A stretch of DNA of 64,000 nucleotides from Eretmocerus hayati. Lineage: Eukaryota > Arthropoda > Insecta > Hymenoptera > Aphelinidae. A program made the position numbers and the translations under genes. This document shows positions 23,957 to 36,603 of the stretch, piece after piece (positions within the stretch are counted from its first letter, which is position 1; every line of letters starts with the position of its first letter). Location: assembly GCA_029851415.1 (NCBI GenBank), contig CM056743.1, positions 21,304,905 through 21,368,904 on the forward strand, in the 5' to 3' direction. The notes under the pieces were generated by a model. The model searched no databases and had not been told where the DNA came from. It worked only from the letters and a program-made list of their open reading frames with translations.

Positions 23957-25640
23957 GTTTTTGATATGTAACTGAATGATATGCAATTGACACATGATTT
24001 TTGTTTGGTACTTTCAGCATTTCCGATAATATATGGGAGTTTTGTCATAATGTATGAGGCGATTACGAAAAATGGACCACATAGTAAACTTACTTTTGAA
24101 TAGGTTAATCGGTGTAAATTCAACATTCACAAAAAATTACTTTGACTGCTTTAATCAATGCAAAACTTCCGAAAGCCCACTAGTGACATGGAAGTATTGC
24201 ATCGCCGAGGCCCTTCCGGATGAGTTGTACACATCGCATTATATATTATGAGCACAGGAAGCATCCATTTTCGCAGTTTCAGTAAATACAAGAGAACGAT
24301 TGTATTGCATGAGGCACAAGCACAGCTGGCGCCTAATTTCATTATAATACAAACCAAGTGCAAAAGTAACCAACCGGAGATAAGCCTCTATACAGAGAGT
24401 GCAATGAAATGCTTGTGTACAGACCCGCGAAATTTGAACAGGCAAGTGTGTATATTGCATCTTGGTCTTTTGCAAAGAGGTGATAAATGCAGCCGGGCGC
24501 ATTTCCGCGGGCGACGGATTAATTTGCCTTCTTCTTGCATGTAGATATATTTTTGAGGATATTTGCAAGTCTGTGTTATACAGGAAGTGGATTAAGAAAA
24601 AAAAACGGGTCTCTGAAAACTGGTCTGCACATTTTAAATGGGACCACCAAATTTTGCTGCCGCAAGCTTATCAACATCTTTTTTACTACTGTTCTGAATT
24701 TTTAGCTTAGCATGTAGATAATCAAATCTGCATTTTAACTAGGCGTAGAGAGAATTTTGAAAATTACACTGTCAGCATGCATGAGATGAAATGGTCGAAT
24801 TTACCAAATTGTCCCCAAGATTTTTTTTGTATAATTTGGTCAAAGAAAGGGCGCATGAGGAAGAGAAAGCTTGCAAATTCCGGATTGGAAATGTCCCTAC
24901 CTTGCAATGCAGATTTTGTACGATCGTTCATTACAGTGATGTCGTCCTTGACGTAGAATGGGAGAAAAAAAAAAGAATTCAGACGTGTATGTCATTGGAG
25001 AAACAAGCTCCATTCAATTGTCTCGCTTGTTTGGATAACTTGGAGAGTACACGTATTGTAATCAACTTTCTACATACATTGTCACCATGAAAATGACACC
25101 TGTTACGAGGGCACTGGGTTAAATAAAAATATACATGGTTGAAGCTGATTCTTTCAGGTGCATCAAACAATAGAGTTGCTGAGGTTTTAGAACTCACAGG
25201 AAACAAATGTTATGCATTCATAACACCGACAGTCAGAAGCATCTATATAACTTTTTTCACTAATATTTTGGAGCTTAAGAAATTTTTCACTCAGAATAAT
25301 TATTTCTAAAAGGGATTTTTGTTAGATCATGACGTTTTAATCATAAGATTCGACACAAAACACAAAATATGCTATTCATCAAAATTCAATATATTCATAT
25401 TTGCAGAGTCTGATGGCTTGGATACGGTCTATTTGGTGAACTTGGTCAATTTATTTCGAAATTTACCTTCCATGGTCAATGTATTCTTTCGCATCCATTG
25501 AATTTGTTCTGATCCATTCCAATTTGAAGACATATCACCAATTTTTATGAATCTATTTGAATCGACAATATTTTGAAGTATGTGGAGAGACACATTCAAA
25601 AAATTTGACCATAGCTAATTGAGTGATTCAGAGTCATAGT
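23957..25640. other. No gene recognised
   Basis: Several open frames of 60-109 codons overlap on both strands (24054-24710 and 24791-25090) without recognisable domains. No splice-supported exon structure was identified. Confidence 0.4.
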
Positions 25641-25644
25641 TTAC

Positions 25645-25980
25645 TGACAATGAGAGCATCAGGTCTGCAGAACACGGATCTTGATGAAATTCTGGGAATT
25701 ATCTTGTTTTGGTGAAAAATGAAGATATCTCCAAGGATTATGTCCAATGGGCCTCCTATCCCAAGATACAGATACGCTGTTGTTAGTATATCTATATATG
25801 TGTCTTTTTGACATGGGCCTATATGGACAAAATTAATCCCCATAGCTGTACCTTGAGATAGGAGGCCCATTAGACTTAACCCTTGGAGATGCCTTCACTT
25901 TTTACCAAAACAAGATGATCACCAGAGTTTCATCAAGATACGTGTTATGCAGATCTGATGCTCTCCTCGTTAGTCCACTA
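25645..25980. mobile_element. Palindromic MITE, family shared with 19.2 kb (copy 2)
   Basis: The arms pair over about 130 bp. TGAGAGCATCAGGTCTGCAG (25650) faces its inverse near 25950-25968, and GGGCCTCCTATCCCAAG (25750) faces GATAGGAGGCCCAT (25858). The centre (TATATCTATATATGTG, CATGGGCCTATATGG) matches that of 19225-19450. No coding capacity. Confidence 0.8.
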
Positions 25981-28900
25981 TGACTCTGAAAAACTCAATT
26001 GACAAATTTCTTGCAACATACCGCTTTTCGTAACACCAAATTTGTGGATATTTCAAGCTGAATTAGGAATTTTATTGTTTGGCAATAAAATTATAAAACT
26101 TACCCAATATCATACCTGCAGCGCCCAACACAAATGACAGTAAAGAGGAAGTAGAGCCAGAAAAAGCGTATTATAAAGTGTATTTTACCAAAAAAAAAGC
26201 CAAAATCCACAATACAATGTGGACAATTTAAACAAGATAATACCCACAAAATCCGTGACGTAAAACTGCAGCAGCAACCAGAATCATCTCAGGATATACA
26301 ATGTTTGGCTTGGAGGCATGTACAAATATAATATACTTTGGGTGTTGGTTTGCCTGGGTGCCTGATGCACTCAATAAATCGAGTTGAAGGAAGCCTTGGG
26401 GGTTTAAATGGACATCGTCGTCGTGACTCGGTCTCGTTGTTCTCTTATCAGTTGCAGCAGATGCAATAACACCAGACAGTGCATCGGTATGGCAGGATTT
26501 TATATATACATAGTGAAGATGCGTCTCGAACTACTCTGATGCAAACATATACTGGTAAGTATATCATCTGCAGCCTGCATTATACAGAGCTTCAGAGTTT
26601 GAATTCCAACGTACAGGATACACAGTTGTAGCTGCAACAGAGTGCAAGATTTATAAATGATATAATACATCACCGGATTCACGTATCTGTACAATGTCAA
26701 TATTTACCCACAAATACTTGGTTATGAGAGAATGGATCTTTTTTTGCACGGCCAGGAAGTTCACGAAATAGAGTAAACAAACTTTAATCTCATACGTACT
26801 ATAAGATACATTTGTACTGCTTGGGAATTTAGAAACCAGGGATCAACAAATACAATACAGAGGCTTTTTTAGAAATTGCAGAATTATGATAAACTCATTA
26901 TTACATACTTATTCATTCTGACTCCATAGACATTTTGAGGAGTCAGTAATCGACACTCAGCACTGAAGCAAGTGATCGTCAGCGAAGGTTAGCTATTTAC
27001 CCCATGCTGTGGAAATCGAAATCTTGACCTAACCTTCACCAACCTCCGCTGGTTTTAGTGACTTAACATAACTGGGATCAGTCTATAAGAGACCGAGTAG
27101 TCACATGATTACAATAATTGGAAATTGAAATCACCCTAAAATAGATTATGTAGTCTTGTGATTATACAATGTTCGAGAATTGAATTATAACCGTGAACTT
27201 CGACCTCGACTTTGACTGACGAATCTAATGACCCCCAGTGAGTTACACTATAAAGTCAGAGAAGTATTCATTATATTCTAGGCAATCACTCACATTCAAG
27301 AATTTCACATTCAGAATCAAAAAGTCAATTACAAAATAATGATTTGACCCCGTGAAACATTGTTAATCACTATGAAAGATGAAAACCTGCCACTGTTTCC
27401 AAAACCTAACCTCAAATCTGAAACTAAAATCTACAAAAGCAGAACTACCCTACTCTGAAAGTAGAGAAATCGGTCTGTGCAATATGTAAAAAAAAAGTTA
27501 AGATAAGTAAATCAAGATGGTGTGGATGATACTGTACGTGAGGGAATCCATCGTATACTATCCGTTATAGTTCATTCAAACATGTAGACTTGGCAAGGAA
27601 TTTGATTATTCAGCGAGTGAGTCATTAGATAGCCGTGCGTTTCTCGAACCCCGCGAGTACCAGTCTACGCCATATGCTTTGCTGATTAGTCTATAATTAG
27701 ACCGAGGATGAACATTATGCGAGCGTGTATCTGGTTAATTCAAGAATTTAAACAAAAAAAAAAGATTTACAAAAAAACCTGACATCGCACTATGAATCAT
27801 AGAGCACTATTATATTGCATGTCATATTCAGGAAAATATTTTGTTAGAAAGCAATGTTTTTGTTACAACTCCTCCAAAAAAAAAAATTCATTTTGGTATC
27901 TTAAAGATTTTGGACACTTTCTAAAACAAAAGTTCAAAATTGAATCTAATTGCTGACACTGCATATCTCAAGGTGATTCCTGTAAATGATGAAAGAATAA
28001 GAGGATCATGATCACTGATGCTGCAGATGTGCCATATAATTGTGAAATGGACGTCAGACCTACTGTATGAGCAGCCCAACCATAACATAAACTGCCGCCG
28101 GAAGCTACACAACTCTGTAGATGAACATATCTATGCTTGCATGAGAATCCCTTTGAGGTTAAGCGGCTCAGGGCTTCTCTCTGTTATTATGCAAATGTTA
28201 GACTCTCTGACTTCATCTACTGTGAATTTACCTCATCATCATATGTAGGTTCAATGGAACTCTTAACTCGTCAAGTACGAATATGATGTTCTGCATAATA
28301 CGCACAATGATTATAATAATAATAATTTGTCTGGAAGTTGAAGTTTTTGAACAAACAAGCTCTCCAGTATAAGTTTGTTTTGCACAACTCTTTTGCATAC
28401 AGTTATCTTGTTGTCTACATCTGGCTTTTGCCTTTAGGGCTTACAAAAAATCAGATAAGCATGAAGAAGATATGCTCATGATCAACTCATGATGAATTCA
28501 ACATACAAAGAGCTCATCGCCTAACTATTCCTATAACTGGGACGTCAATTTGACGGAAGCTCTGATGAAACAATGAAATTGCAAATTCTGCTAAAGGAAT
28601 TATTTTCGTTATTCATTCGTGGTTCTTGGGAAAGAATTCTTGGAAAAGAAGACAGTTGTTGGGAAGGGTTGAAGAAAAAAGTGAAGTCTTGTGTGCGACT
28701 ACTTTGATGCCAGGATTTCTTTAATACCGAGTCAAGCATGATTCATCCAATGAGAACTTCTTTTTTCAAATCTGAGACAGCTCACTCTGAAGAAATATAT
28801 CGAAGCTCACTGGCGTCTTTTGAAGAGAAAAGCTATGGTTAACCCTTACTTTCATTAATATTTTTACTAGATTTCGAGATAACTACTTCATGAACCGACC

Positions 28901-30429
28901 CACCTTCGAATTTTACAAGAGATATTGCTCTAAAGTATCTGAAAGTACAAAAGTTCAGGATTCTAGTTTATGGCTAATAATCACTGTGAAAATTTTCTTC
29001 AATCTTGTCTACAAATCCATGGAGTTGATACAAACGTAGAAAAATCTCCATATCTGCTGTTTTTGATTCCATGTTTTGACTAGGAACCTTCAAGAAGTGA
29101 GACCTGCATTCCACAAGAGCAAGGGGATTTCAACTTGAATATCCGTGTACTGAAACTCTCTAAGCTTAAATAAGACATATCGAATGATTTAAAATACCTA
29201 GGTTAGTGAATATGAAGTTGACTTGATGTAGATTCTGAATTAATATTAATCGGATTCTATTGTCACCGACGCATCATCTAATTCAGTGATGTATGAGAAT
29301 GCAATTTTGATCAGCTTCCTCGGTGACATACTCAGCAGGTCCAAAGTCATCAGAAATCATTGATATCTGGGCTCTTTACTTGACAGATGCATACAATTTC
29401 TTCGTATCAATAAAAAAAAGGATTGCCCGCATTATTGAATAATCCTAAACTCTGTCTAGAACTATCACGTCCAAATCACAATCTGATACAATAATGCAGT
29501 ATTTGAAGCAAGATTCGTAATAAGATGAGTAACTCAAATTTCTTTTATTAGCCGGTAAACTTGTTCAAAATTCCCCATGACTCGAAATGAATCAGAGCTA
29601 TGATTGAAACGCCGTACGAGAAATGGAATTTGAAATTGAATCAATCTAGACAGATCGTTTCGATGATCTTCTCATAACAAGTCGCGTCAGCAAACTATTA
29701 ATGGGTATAAATGCGCACTCTGGTCAATATATATGCGCTTGACGACTCAAGCCAATAGACATAATCATTGGGTGCGTATCAATTAATGTATCTACTGCTG
29801 ACAGTTTTCAACATCAAAGCGCATAGTATGGACGGTATATCACAGATAGGAACGCACCACTCAGACTTGGAAATGCAAACGGAGTAGTGCAGAATTTCTC
29901 GCTTCTATGTTTTTCATTTGCAGGATTGATCCTTTGATACATAATATTTTCACTATTGACACAAAATGAGCATTTGATTGACCTAGTTGGATTTTCATCA
30001 TCTTCAAGTTTTCAATATCAAATGGAATTATGTTTAGTTTTGCAGTAAAGCTCGGTAATTCGATGACTCATACTCGAAAGGAGAATTTGATTTGTCAATC
30101 AGTTTCTGGGAATGAGATATTGATATAAAAATGGATGATATCATGAATCATGAATCAATAAATGTATTCTAGCATTTGACATTTGCAATTGATATGCAGA
30201 TGATGCAGAAATCATCCGATGATAACTGTAATTCATTATCAGTGTATCGACCATTCATTGAAAGGAGACGATAAACTATAACTATTGGCCAGCTGAAATC
30301 GTGACAGATTGGGAGAAAATTTGGAGAAATCCGAATGTACGATTGTGGTTCTGTTTATGAAAATATCCCGATATTTGATTCTACATGGTCTGTTCCAAAT
30401 TTGGGAACTGTGGAACAAGACTCGCAAAA
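25981..30429. other. Long stretch without recognised genes
   Basis: The sequence is AT-rich and not obviously repetitive. Open frames are all under 80 codons and lack domains. It may be intron or intergenic DNA. Confidence 0.45.
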
Positions 30430-31145
30430 TTTACTGGGAGGGTCTTGGACGATCTGGGACGTTCTGGTATTGGTCTGGAATGGTCTAGGGCGGTCTAGAA
30501 TGGTTTGGAATGGTCCGGGACGCTGTAAAATGTCTGGTACGATCTGGAACGCCATGAAATGGTTTGGGACTTCTGGAACGGTCTAGAATGATCTGAGACG
30601 GTCTGGGATGGTCTAAAATGATCTGGAACGATCTGGTACGGTGTGGGGTGAACTGGAATGGTTTTGAATGGTCGAGTATGATCTCAAACGATTAAGTATG
30701 GTCTAGAACAGTGTAGGATGGTTTGGTACGATCTGGGCAGTCTGGAGTGGTATGAAACGATCTGGAATGGCTTGTAACGGTCTGGACTGGTCTGGGAGGG
30801 TCTGAAACGGCCTTGAACGATCTGGGGCGTTCTAGTATTGGTCTGGAATGGTCTAGGGCGGTCTAGAATGATTTGGAATGATCTGAGACGCTGTAGAATG
30901 TCCGGTGTGATCTGGAACGCCGTGATATGGTTTGCGACTTCTGGGAAGGTTTAAAATGATCAGAGACGGTCTGGAACGGTCTGGAACGGTCTGGAATGGT
31001 CTGGAATGGTCAAGTACGGTCTCGAACGGTCTAATGTGGTTTAGAATGGTACAGGATGGTCTGGAACGATCTGAAGGTCTAGAATGGTCTAAGGTGGTGT
31101 GGAACGGTCTAGGATGATCTTGCGTAGGATGGACTGGGCCGTCTA
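30430..31145 (-). repeat. Degenerate ~10-bp minisatellite (GGTCTGGAAC), solo array
   Basis: GGTCTGGAAYG and variants run for about 700 bp at roughly 10-bp spacing. The same core unit appears in composite copy C at 63.5 kb, and I assign the strand on that basis. However, I could not find the conserved head or tail at either border, so this may be a truncated member or an independent array. Low-complexity Trp/Gly-rich frames here are not genes. Confidence 0.7.
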
Positions 31146-32085
31146 TAATACATGTGGTTGCGCGACAATAACGCTAGTGATGATTAAAATTTGAGACAAA
31201 ATTTTTCCTCAAATCATCTCGACTACCTGCAAAAGCACGGCTCGAGTATATTTTGTCCCAGAAATTATCGAGGAAATTATGCATCAGGTGGAGCTATGCA
31301 GGAGATCTGTAATATCGTTATAGAGACTCACAAATTGGTGTGAGTTTGGTCCTCTGATTCATTCAATTCTAGGGATAATTCTCGACTCTGATTGGAATGA
31401 CTTCCAGAAATGTGATATAAGAGTGGCTCTCTTCTTCAATTTAAGTGTGACCTTGCATATTATCACTTTGATGACCTTCCCAGTGCAGATTCACAGCTTC
31501 TAAGATCCAGATGTATTTGGATATGCCAAGTCAAATTTCTTTTTGCATTCAGTGAGCTGGTCGTCCAAGACTGGTAATTTGATTTTTACATCACCAAATT
31601 AAGGAACCACAAGAAATTTGTAGGAATGTGCTGTAAACAGGAGGCATGCCTCAACCGAATTTCTACGGCAATTCAAGCATGGAAGAAACAGCTAAGCAAA
31701 TCCCTCCAACAAGTTTCCTATTTAATTCTGATCGTCACGTAGCTTTCGCCATAAACGAAAGTGAGAGAGGGACTTAGCAAAGTCGCGCTAACGAGGATTT
31801 CGCATTCATTCATGAACAAGAGCCAATCGAATGTATATGTATTCACAGATAGTCTTCATCCGAGAGTTACAAACTGGTTATCTGTATAGGAGCTGATAGA
31901 GCAAATTTCAAAGTCGCACAGAAGAAAATTCTCACCCGATCTGGTATAATCCTTTTAAATCGGGATAGGTATCAAATGTAGCCTAATGATGATTTATGCT
32001 GACGGTAACGCCCAAAATATAGTTTTGGACATTTTTGGAGAGAACTCGTTTCCATAATTGATTCCAACACATATAGAATTTGAAT
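31146..32085. other. No gene recognised
   Basis: No supported gene or repeat is seen between the minisatellite and the Penelope-like insertion. Confidence 0.45.
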
Positions 32086-32188
32086 GTTACCTGGTTACTA
32101 TACAAGTTGAACCTTTGGTCTCATCGATCTTGAAGGACGGTGGGGAACTAAATAAATTCCCAAAATTTCATGATGGAAATTTTATTGC

Positions 32189-32224
32189 GACGTTTCGTCC
32201 ACTAGGTTTTGTGGACCTCATCAG
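32189..32224 (-). ncRNA. Hammerhead-ribozyme-like motif, left arm (mirror copy)
   Basis: This is the inverse copy of the motif in the right arm, with the same CTGATGA, 6-bp helix II, GAAA and GTC elements read on the minus strand. Two identical motifs in opposite orientation within one insertion would pair with each other in a read-through transcript. Confidence 0.7.
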
Positions 32225-32456
32225 GCTTCAGGTTTGTTATTCTTTAGATCGTCATGATATTTTGGACGATCTTGTAATAGAGCACAGACATAACGTCTGG
32301 CTCCTGTCAATACAAGTAAACAGAGTGACTCTCTGAATACAAGTAAACAGAGTCACTCTGTTTACTTGTATTGACAGGAGCCAGACGTTATGTCTGTGCT
32401 CTATTACAAGATCGTCCAAAATATCATGACGATCTAAAGAATAACAAACCTGAAGC

Positions 32457-32492
32457 CTGATGAGGTCCACAAAACCTAGTGGACGAAACGTC
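32457..32492 (+). ncRNA. Hammerhead-ribozyme-like motif, right arm
   Basis: The conserved core is present in order. CTGATGA (32457-32463) is followed by helix II, GTCCAC (32465-32470) pairing perfectly with GTGGAC (32479-32484) around an 8-nt loop. Then come GAAA (32485-32488), a minimal self-complementary ACGT (32488-32491), and the cleavage triplet GTC (32490-32492). Helix I is weak: I see only GC/GC next to the core. Activity would probably need dimerisation, as described for Penelope hammerheads, and is not demonstrated. Confidence 0.7.
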
Positions 32493-32636
32493 GCAATAAA
32501 ATTTCCATCATGAAATTTTGGGAATTTATTTAGTTCCCCACCGTCCTTCAAGATCGATGAGACCAAAGGTTCAACTTGTATATTAACCATCAAGGACAAA
32601 AAAATCTATCAAAATCACTTATGGTTACCTGGTTAC

Positions 32637-33784
32637 ATTCCAAGACTAGAATTTGATCAATATCTAACATAACACCGGTATACTGTAATGATCTCTGCAT
32701 GGTCCGGAAGATGTCGTCTATCATAAGCGATTGTCAAACATCTTCAAAGGGTATCACCGCCAAGCCAAACTACACTATCTGTATGATTCAATCAAATTCG
32801 AATTTCCCAAGCTTTTTGTCGATGAGAAAATTTTATATACAAACCATTTTAACTCTTGATTAATACCGTGAGATCTACTTACACTCTGAGCAAATGCCAC
32901 GCGATCCAAAAATTTCTCCACTTCCTCGACTTTTTTAAAAGGAAAATGACGTGTAAAAATAACTGTTAGCAGGAATGACCTCTCACATTTTCGATTGAAA
33001 TTGGTTTAAATTTTAAATTCCAGAAAAATTTATATTTTAGTCAGTCATTTTTCTAAATGGTCCGATGACAAATTTAACCTATCCTGGCAAAGTTGTGTCG
33101 ATTACTGATCCGACCGTTTTGAAAATGGTTACTCAGTACCTATTCTTCCGATATTTTGAAAAAAAGGTTTTTGACAATTGAGCTTTGATTCATATGGAAG
33201 ATAATGCCAAAATGAAAAGTCACGAGGAAGTGACAGAGAGTAAGTCCAAGATCCTGAATAGAAAAATTCAGGTTTTTGAAAATTGAGGGAATTTTATGTG
33301 AGCCAAATGATGACATTGTGGGTAACTTGATATAGGTTACCCACCAAAGCAACTGATTCACACAGTCATCGGCCACCAAATGCCCAATTTTTCATGAAAA
33401 AAAAAAATTGACCAATGACAGCTTGTAGTCATTGATTTCATAAATATAAAATGAATTTTACTCAATTCCAACCTAATTGAAATAGCAATAGACGGTAGTC
33501 CCGGAATGGCCAATAGTAAACGTGAGACGAACCAAAGCTTCCTAGACGAGTTCCTAGATTGTACGTAAAACGAAGACAGAAAGCATCTGAGGATAAGCCA
33601 AGCAATAGGGCGTAATTTATAGTCTCACGAGAAATTGCGAGGGCAACAATATAAGCGGGGGTGTCGCGACTAAAAGCCAATTTATCCACGTGCAAATGCG
33701 CGAGTCCACTTATTATATGTAGGTATATCAGTCTATGTATTCATTGCATGCATGGATCGTCTGCGGTTCGCAAGCGTAACGGTC
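32637..33784. other. No gene recognised
   Basis: No supported gene, RNA or repeat boundary. Frames at 33140-33379 and 33462-33695 (minus) lack domains. Confidence 0.45.
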
Positions 33785-33787
33785 TTA

Positions 33788-34575
33788 GGGGCCGTCCATA
33801 AACTACGTAGCTCAATTTTAATTATTTTTGACCCCTCCCCTCCCCCCGTAGCCAATCGTAGCTTTTTGGCCAATCTGACCCCCCCTCCCCCCAAAAAACT
33901 ACGTAGCTTTTCGAAAAATAATAAAAGTTTTATTCCATCGAAAAGAACCTAAGATCCTGGAAACTATTTTATTTTTCAAAATATCTTGAGTTGGAGTAGC
34001 ACGACTGCTTTAAAATATCCTATGTGATTATAATTTAGATCATTTACCTTCTTCCTTAATACGGGCACGATTCGTCTTGTCAGACGTATTAGAGGGTTCA
34101 TTTGCCTTATGGAGAGACATTCGAATTCGAAGTCAGAAGATTTTAGGGAATGAATTTGGAAAACATAGGTAATACTTGATAAAGGATATACAAGTGAGCC
34201 AAGCTCAAATATAAAAACGATTCACCAGTTCGGAACCTCCAACGATACTTACACACGAGCACTCAGCATGTGTGAACAATGACGTGAACGAATGAACATC
34301 CGACGTACATACATGCTTTACGTTTAAATGTGCAACCATCGGCTGTGTGGCTTCATAGATTATTATTACATCCAATCAAAATTTATCTGACCGATAAGAA
34401 TATTGAAATCATGTACCGAGAGCCATTTTCACGCACGCAATTTAAAAATATGAAGCTACGAAGTAAAGCCGATGACCCCCCCCCCTCCTCCCGCAGCTGA
34501 ACGTAGTTTTTTAAAATTAAATTTTTGACCCCCCTCCCCCCCCCTTGGCCACCTACGTAGTTTATGAACGGCCCC
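33788..34575. mobile_element. 788-bp non-autonomous DNA transposon, TIR GGGGCCGTCCATAAACTACG, TTA duplication
   Basis: The ends GGGGCCGTYCATAAACTACGTAG are inverted repeats. Both subterminal regions carry long pyrimidine runs (CCCCTCCCCCCC type) and extra CTACGTAG copies. The flanks are TTA (33785-33787) and TTA (34576-34578). A 3-bp TTA duplication with a GG-starting inverted repeat fits the PIF/Harbinger superfamily, which targets TWA. No transposase frame is present. Confidence 0.8.
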
Positions 34576-34843
34576 TTAGCGTAATAGGTACAAATTTCAG
34601 GCGTTAAATTTACGCGCTTCGATTAGACACGCGTCGTCGTGGCGCCCGAGTCATGATCGAGCTTTCAATGCTTGAATACACCGTGTGTCTGTAAATAGAC
34701 GTATTTATGATGGTGACTGATGAGTCTTTAGATTCTCATTTGTAAAGATACAAATGGTTAGATTTTGTTTTGATGGTATGCTAAAGATCTATCAAAATAC
34801 TCCATTTTTCTTGATCAAATTCTGAATAATTCAAATATAATGA

Positions 34844-35040
34844 AGCCAAGAAGGTAGTGAGGTTAGAGTTTTTGCCTTCCAAGCGAAAGCTGGTGGATTC
34901 AACCTCAGCTAAGGCGGCACTACTGAAAATTTTTTCAAATAACTTGGTTTCGGGAGGTTTAAAATCCACCTTAAATTCTAGTAGGTACAGAGAAAATGTA
35001 AAATTTGCTCTTCGACTACTTTGCTTCAATGAAAAAGACT
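34844..35040 (+). mobile_element. tRNA-derived SINE, copy 1 (diverged)
   Basis: The segment aligns along its length with the SINE at 59995-60175. It has the tRNA-like start with the box-A remnant GGTAGTGAGGTTAGAG, the box-B remnant GTGGATTCAACCTC (34892), and the non-tRNA body with AAATTTTTTCAA, AAATCCACCTTAAA and AGGTACAG. Box B is decayed, so it is unlikely to be transcribed by polymerase III. Confidence 0.7.
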
Positions 35041-35219
35041 TGTCAAAGATAGACTCATGACTCTCTTATCGGGGGAAGATATTATATATCAGTTAACATT
35101 TGCAAAAAAGGTTACCTAGTCCGTATACTTAGAGTATTCAGGTGAATGTACCCAACTTGCCCCCCATATGCACACCGATCTTAGGAATGGGCTTTTGCTG
35201 ATTTTCCAACAAATTTTTT

Positions 35220-35880
35220 TGACACACGCTAAAAACAGTTTGGTTGAACTAGCAAATTTTTCTGCTCGACTAGCGATTTTCTGCTGCTGTTTCCAGACAG
35301 CGAAAATAATTTGCTGTCGTAACTAGACCTCAACCCACTCGGACCCAGCAAATCGTGTCATTGTTATTGAATTTGCTTCGAAGAACATGAGGTGAAGGAT
35401 CGATTATGGATGGACACATGCAATTGTATTTCAACGGTGACACACCACCGTTGGAAAATAATTAGTAAACTCACCCTCTAAATCCTCAATTAATTGTGGA
35501 GGGTGGGTGATTTGGGTGTAAACAATGACAAGAGGTTATATTTATTTTGATTGCAAATTAGCCACATCAACTAAACATGAAGCTCGACCAGCACGCAACT
35601 TGTGCTGTTTCACCCATTTCGAATCGCTGCGACACCAAAATTTTGTGTAGCGCTGATGGCGTAGCTGTTTTTGCAAAATAATTTGCTAGCTGAACTCGAA
35701 AATGTTTCTAGATTTGCAGAACGTCTTCTAGCGAAATCTGTTTGCTGCTTTATCGAGGCAACCTGTGCCTGATTTGGCAGCAGAAATAGCAAGACCAGAT
35801 AAAAATATTGTTGGATAAGCGAGGATCCTTACAGCAAATTCTGTTTTGCTGTCGGAGCTCGATCTTTTTTTAGCGTGCAC
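35220..35880. mobile_element. Nested MITE with TIR CACGCTAAAAA
   Basis: CACGCTAAAAACAG at the left end (about 35225) is matched in inverse by TTTTTTTAGCGTG at the right end (about 35866-35878). The element interrupts the poly(T)/poly(A) segment of the surrounding copy. The interior is rich in GCTGCTG and AGCAAAT-type segments and has no transposase. Confidence 0.65.
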
Positions 35881-36042
35881 TTACTATTTTAAAATATGAA
35901 AAAAACAGTGATTTAAATTGAACCCCGAATGACTTCTGCGTTAATCACAAAATTCAAGGTGGTTTTCGTATTTTCCGTGTTTGCACAGCTAAGAGATCAC
36001 CGAGGAATACGCATCCAGTAGAACCGGTGCCAAAATAGTACA

Positions 36043-36603
36043 TTAAGGTAGTTGTACACCAAAATTATTCATCAACAGAATTTCTCGAGATTCTGCAGAA
36101 AGATAGTTATAATATCGAAGAGTACGTGTGCAAAATTCCAGAACGGCTGACCATCCTGTTTTCGAGTATTGATCGTCGCAATTTGACCAGTTTTGCACAT
36201 TTTTAACATTTCGCTTATGGGAGCGGGCCCCAAAAACAGCACAAAAATGGGTCTAGCGCAAAACCTGATCAACAGAAAATGTTAGGACTGCGAGAGATCC
36301 GAGTTTATGTATCAATGAATCATATGGCCAAGTCTGGAGATGATGGACCACGTCGTTTTTTAGTAATTGTTCATACCAAGCGTAGAATGCAAAAAATGCG
36401 ACACGTGATTTTGATTTTAGGCTAGATAACTTTGGAAACCATGCCTGATTCGGTTCAGGAAGTCTTAGATGACCGTTTTTGTTTGTTGTTTGGTGGAAAG
36501 AGTGCAGTTATTAACAAAAATAATAATTTCGACTATTTTAAAGTGGCCAAAAAAGTGAGGTTAAGTCTCTCTGACTCACGTAGTTGGTGTACAACTACCT
36601 TAA
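36043..36603. mobile_element. Nested element, TIR TTAAGGTAGTTGTACACC
   Basis: TTAAGGTAGTTGTACACC (36043-36060) is perfectly inverted at 36586-36603, so each end is flanked by TTAA. The TTAA target suggests piggyBac-type integration, although the inner bases GGTAG differ from the usual CCY start. The interior has no recognisable protein. Confidence 0.65.

Larger units (their letters stand above)
32086..32636. mobile_element. Penelope-like inverted-repeat insertion with 13-bp target duplication
   Basis: Two essentially identical arms of about 234 bp (32099-32332 and 32349-32582) lie in inverse orientation around a 16-bp spacer. The insertion is bounded by the direct repeat GTTACCTGGTTAC at 32086-32098 and 32624-32636, a plausible 13-bp target-site duplication. 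Each arm carries a hammerhead-ribozyme-like motif. Such motifs, with an ACGU minimal helix III, are established for the terminal repeats of Penelope-like retroelements, whose 5' ends are often inverted partial copies. No reverse transcriptase is present. The near-perfect arm identity and exact duplication indicate a recent insertion or arm homogenisation. Confidence 0.8.

Noticed and set aside
32058..32599. Two ORFs with an identical ~78-residue segment on opposite strands
   Set aside because: The identity comes from the inverted repeat; both frames cross its arms, and the hammerhead motif explains the sequence.
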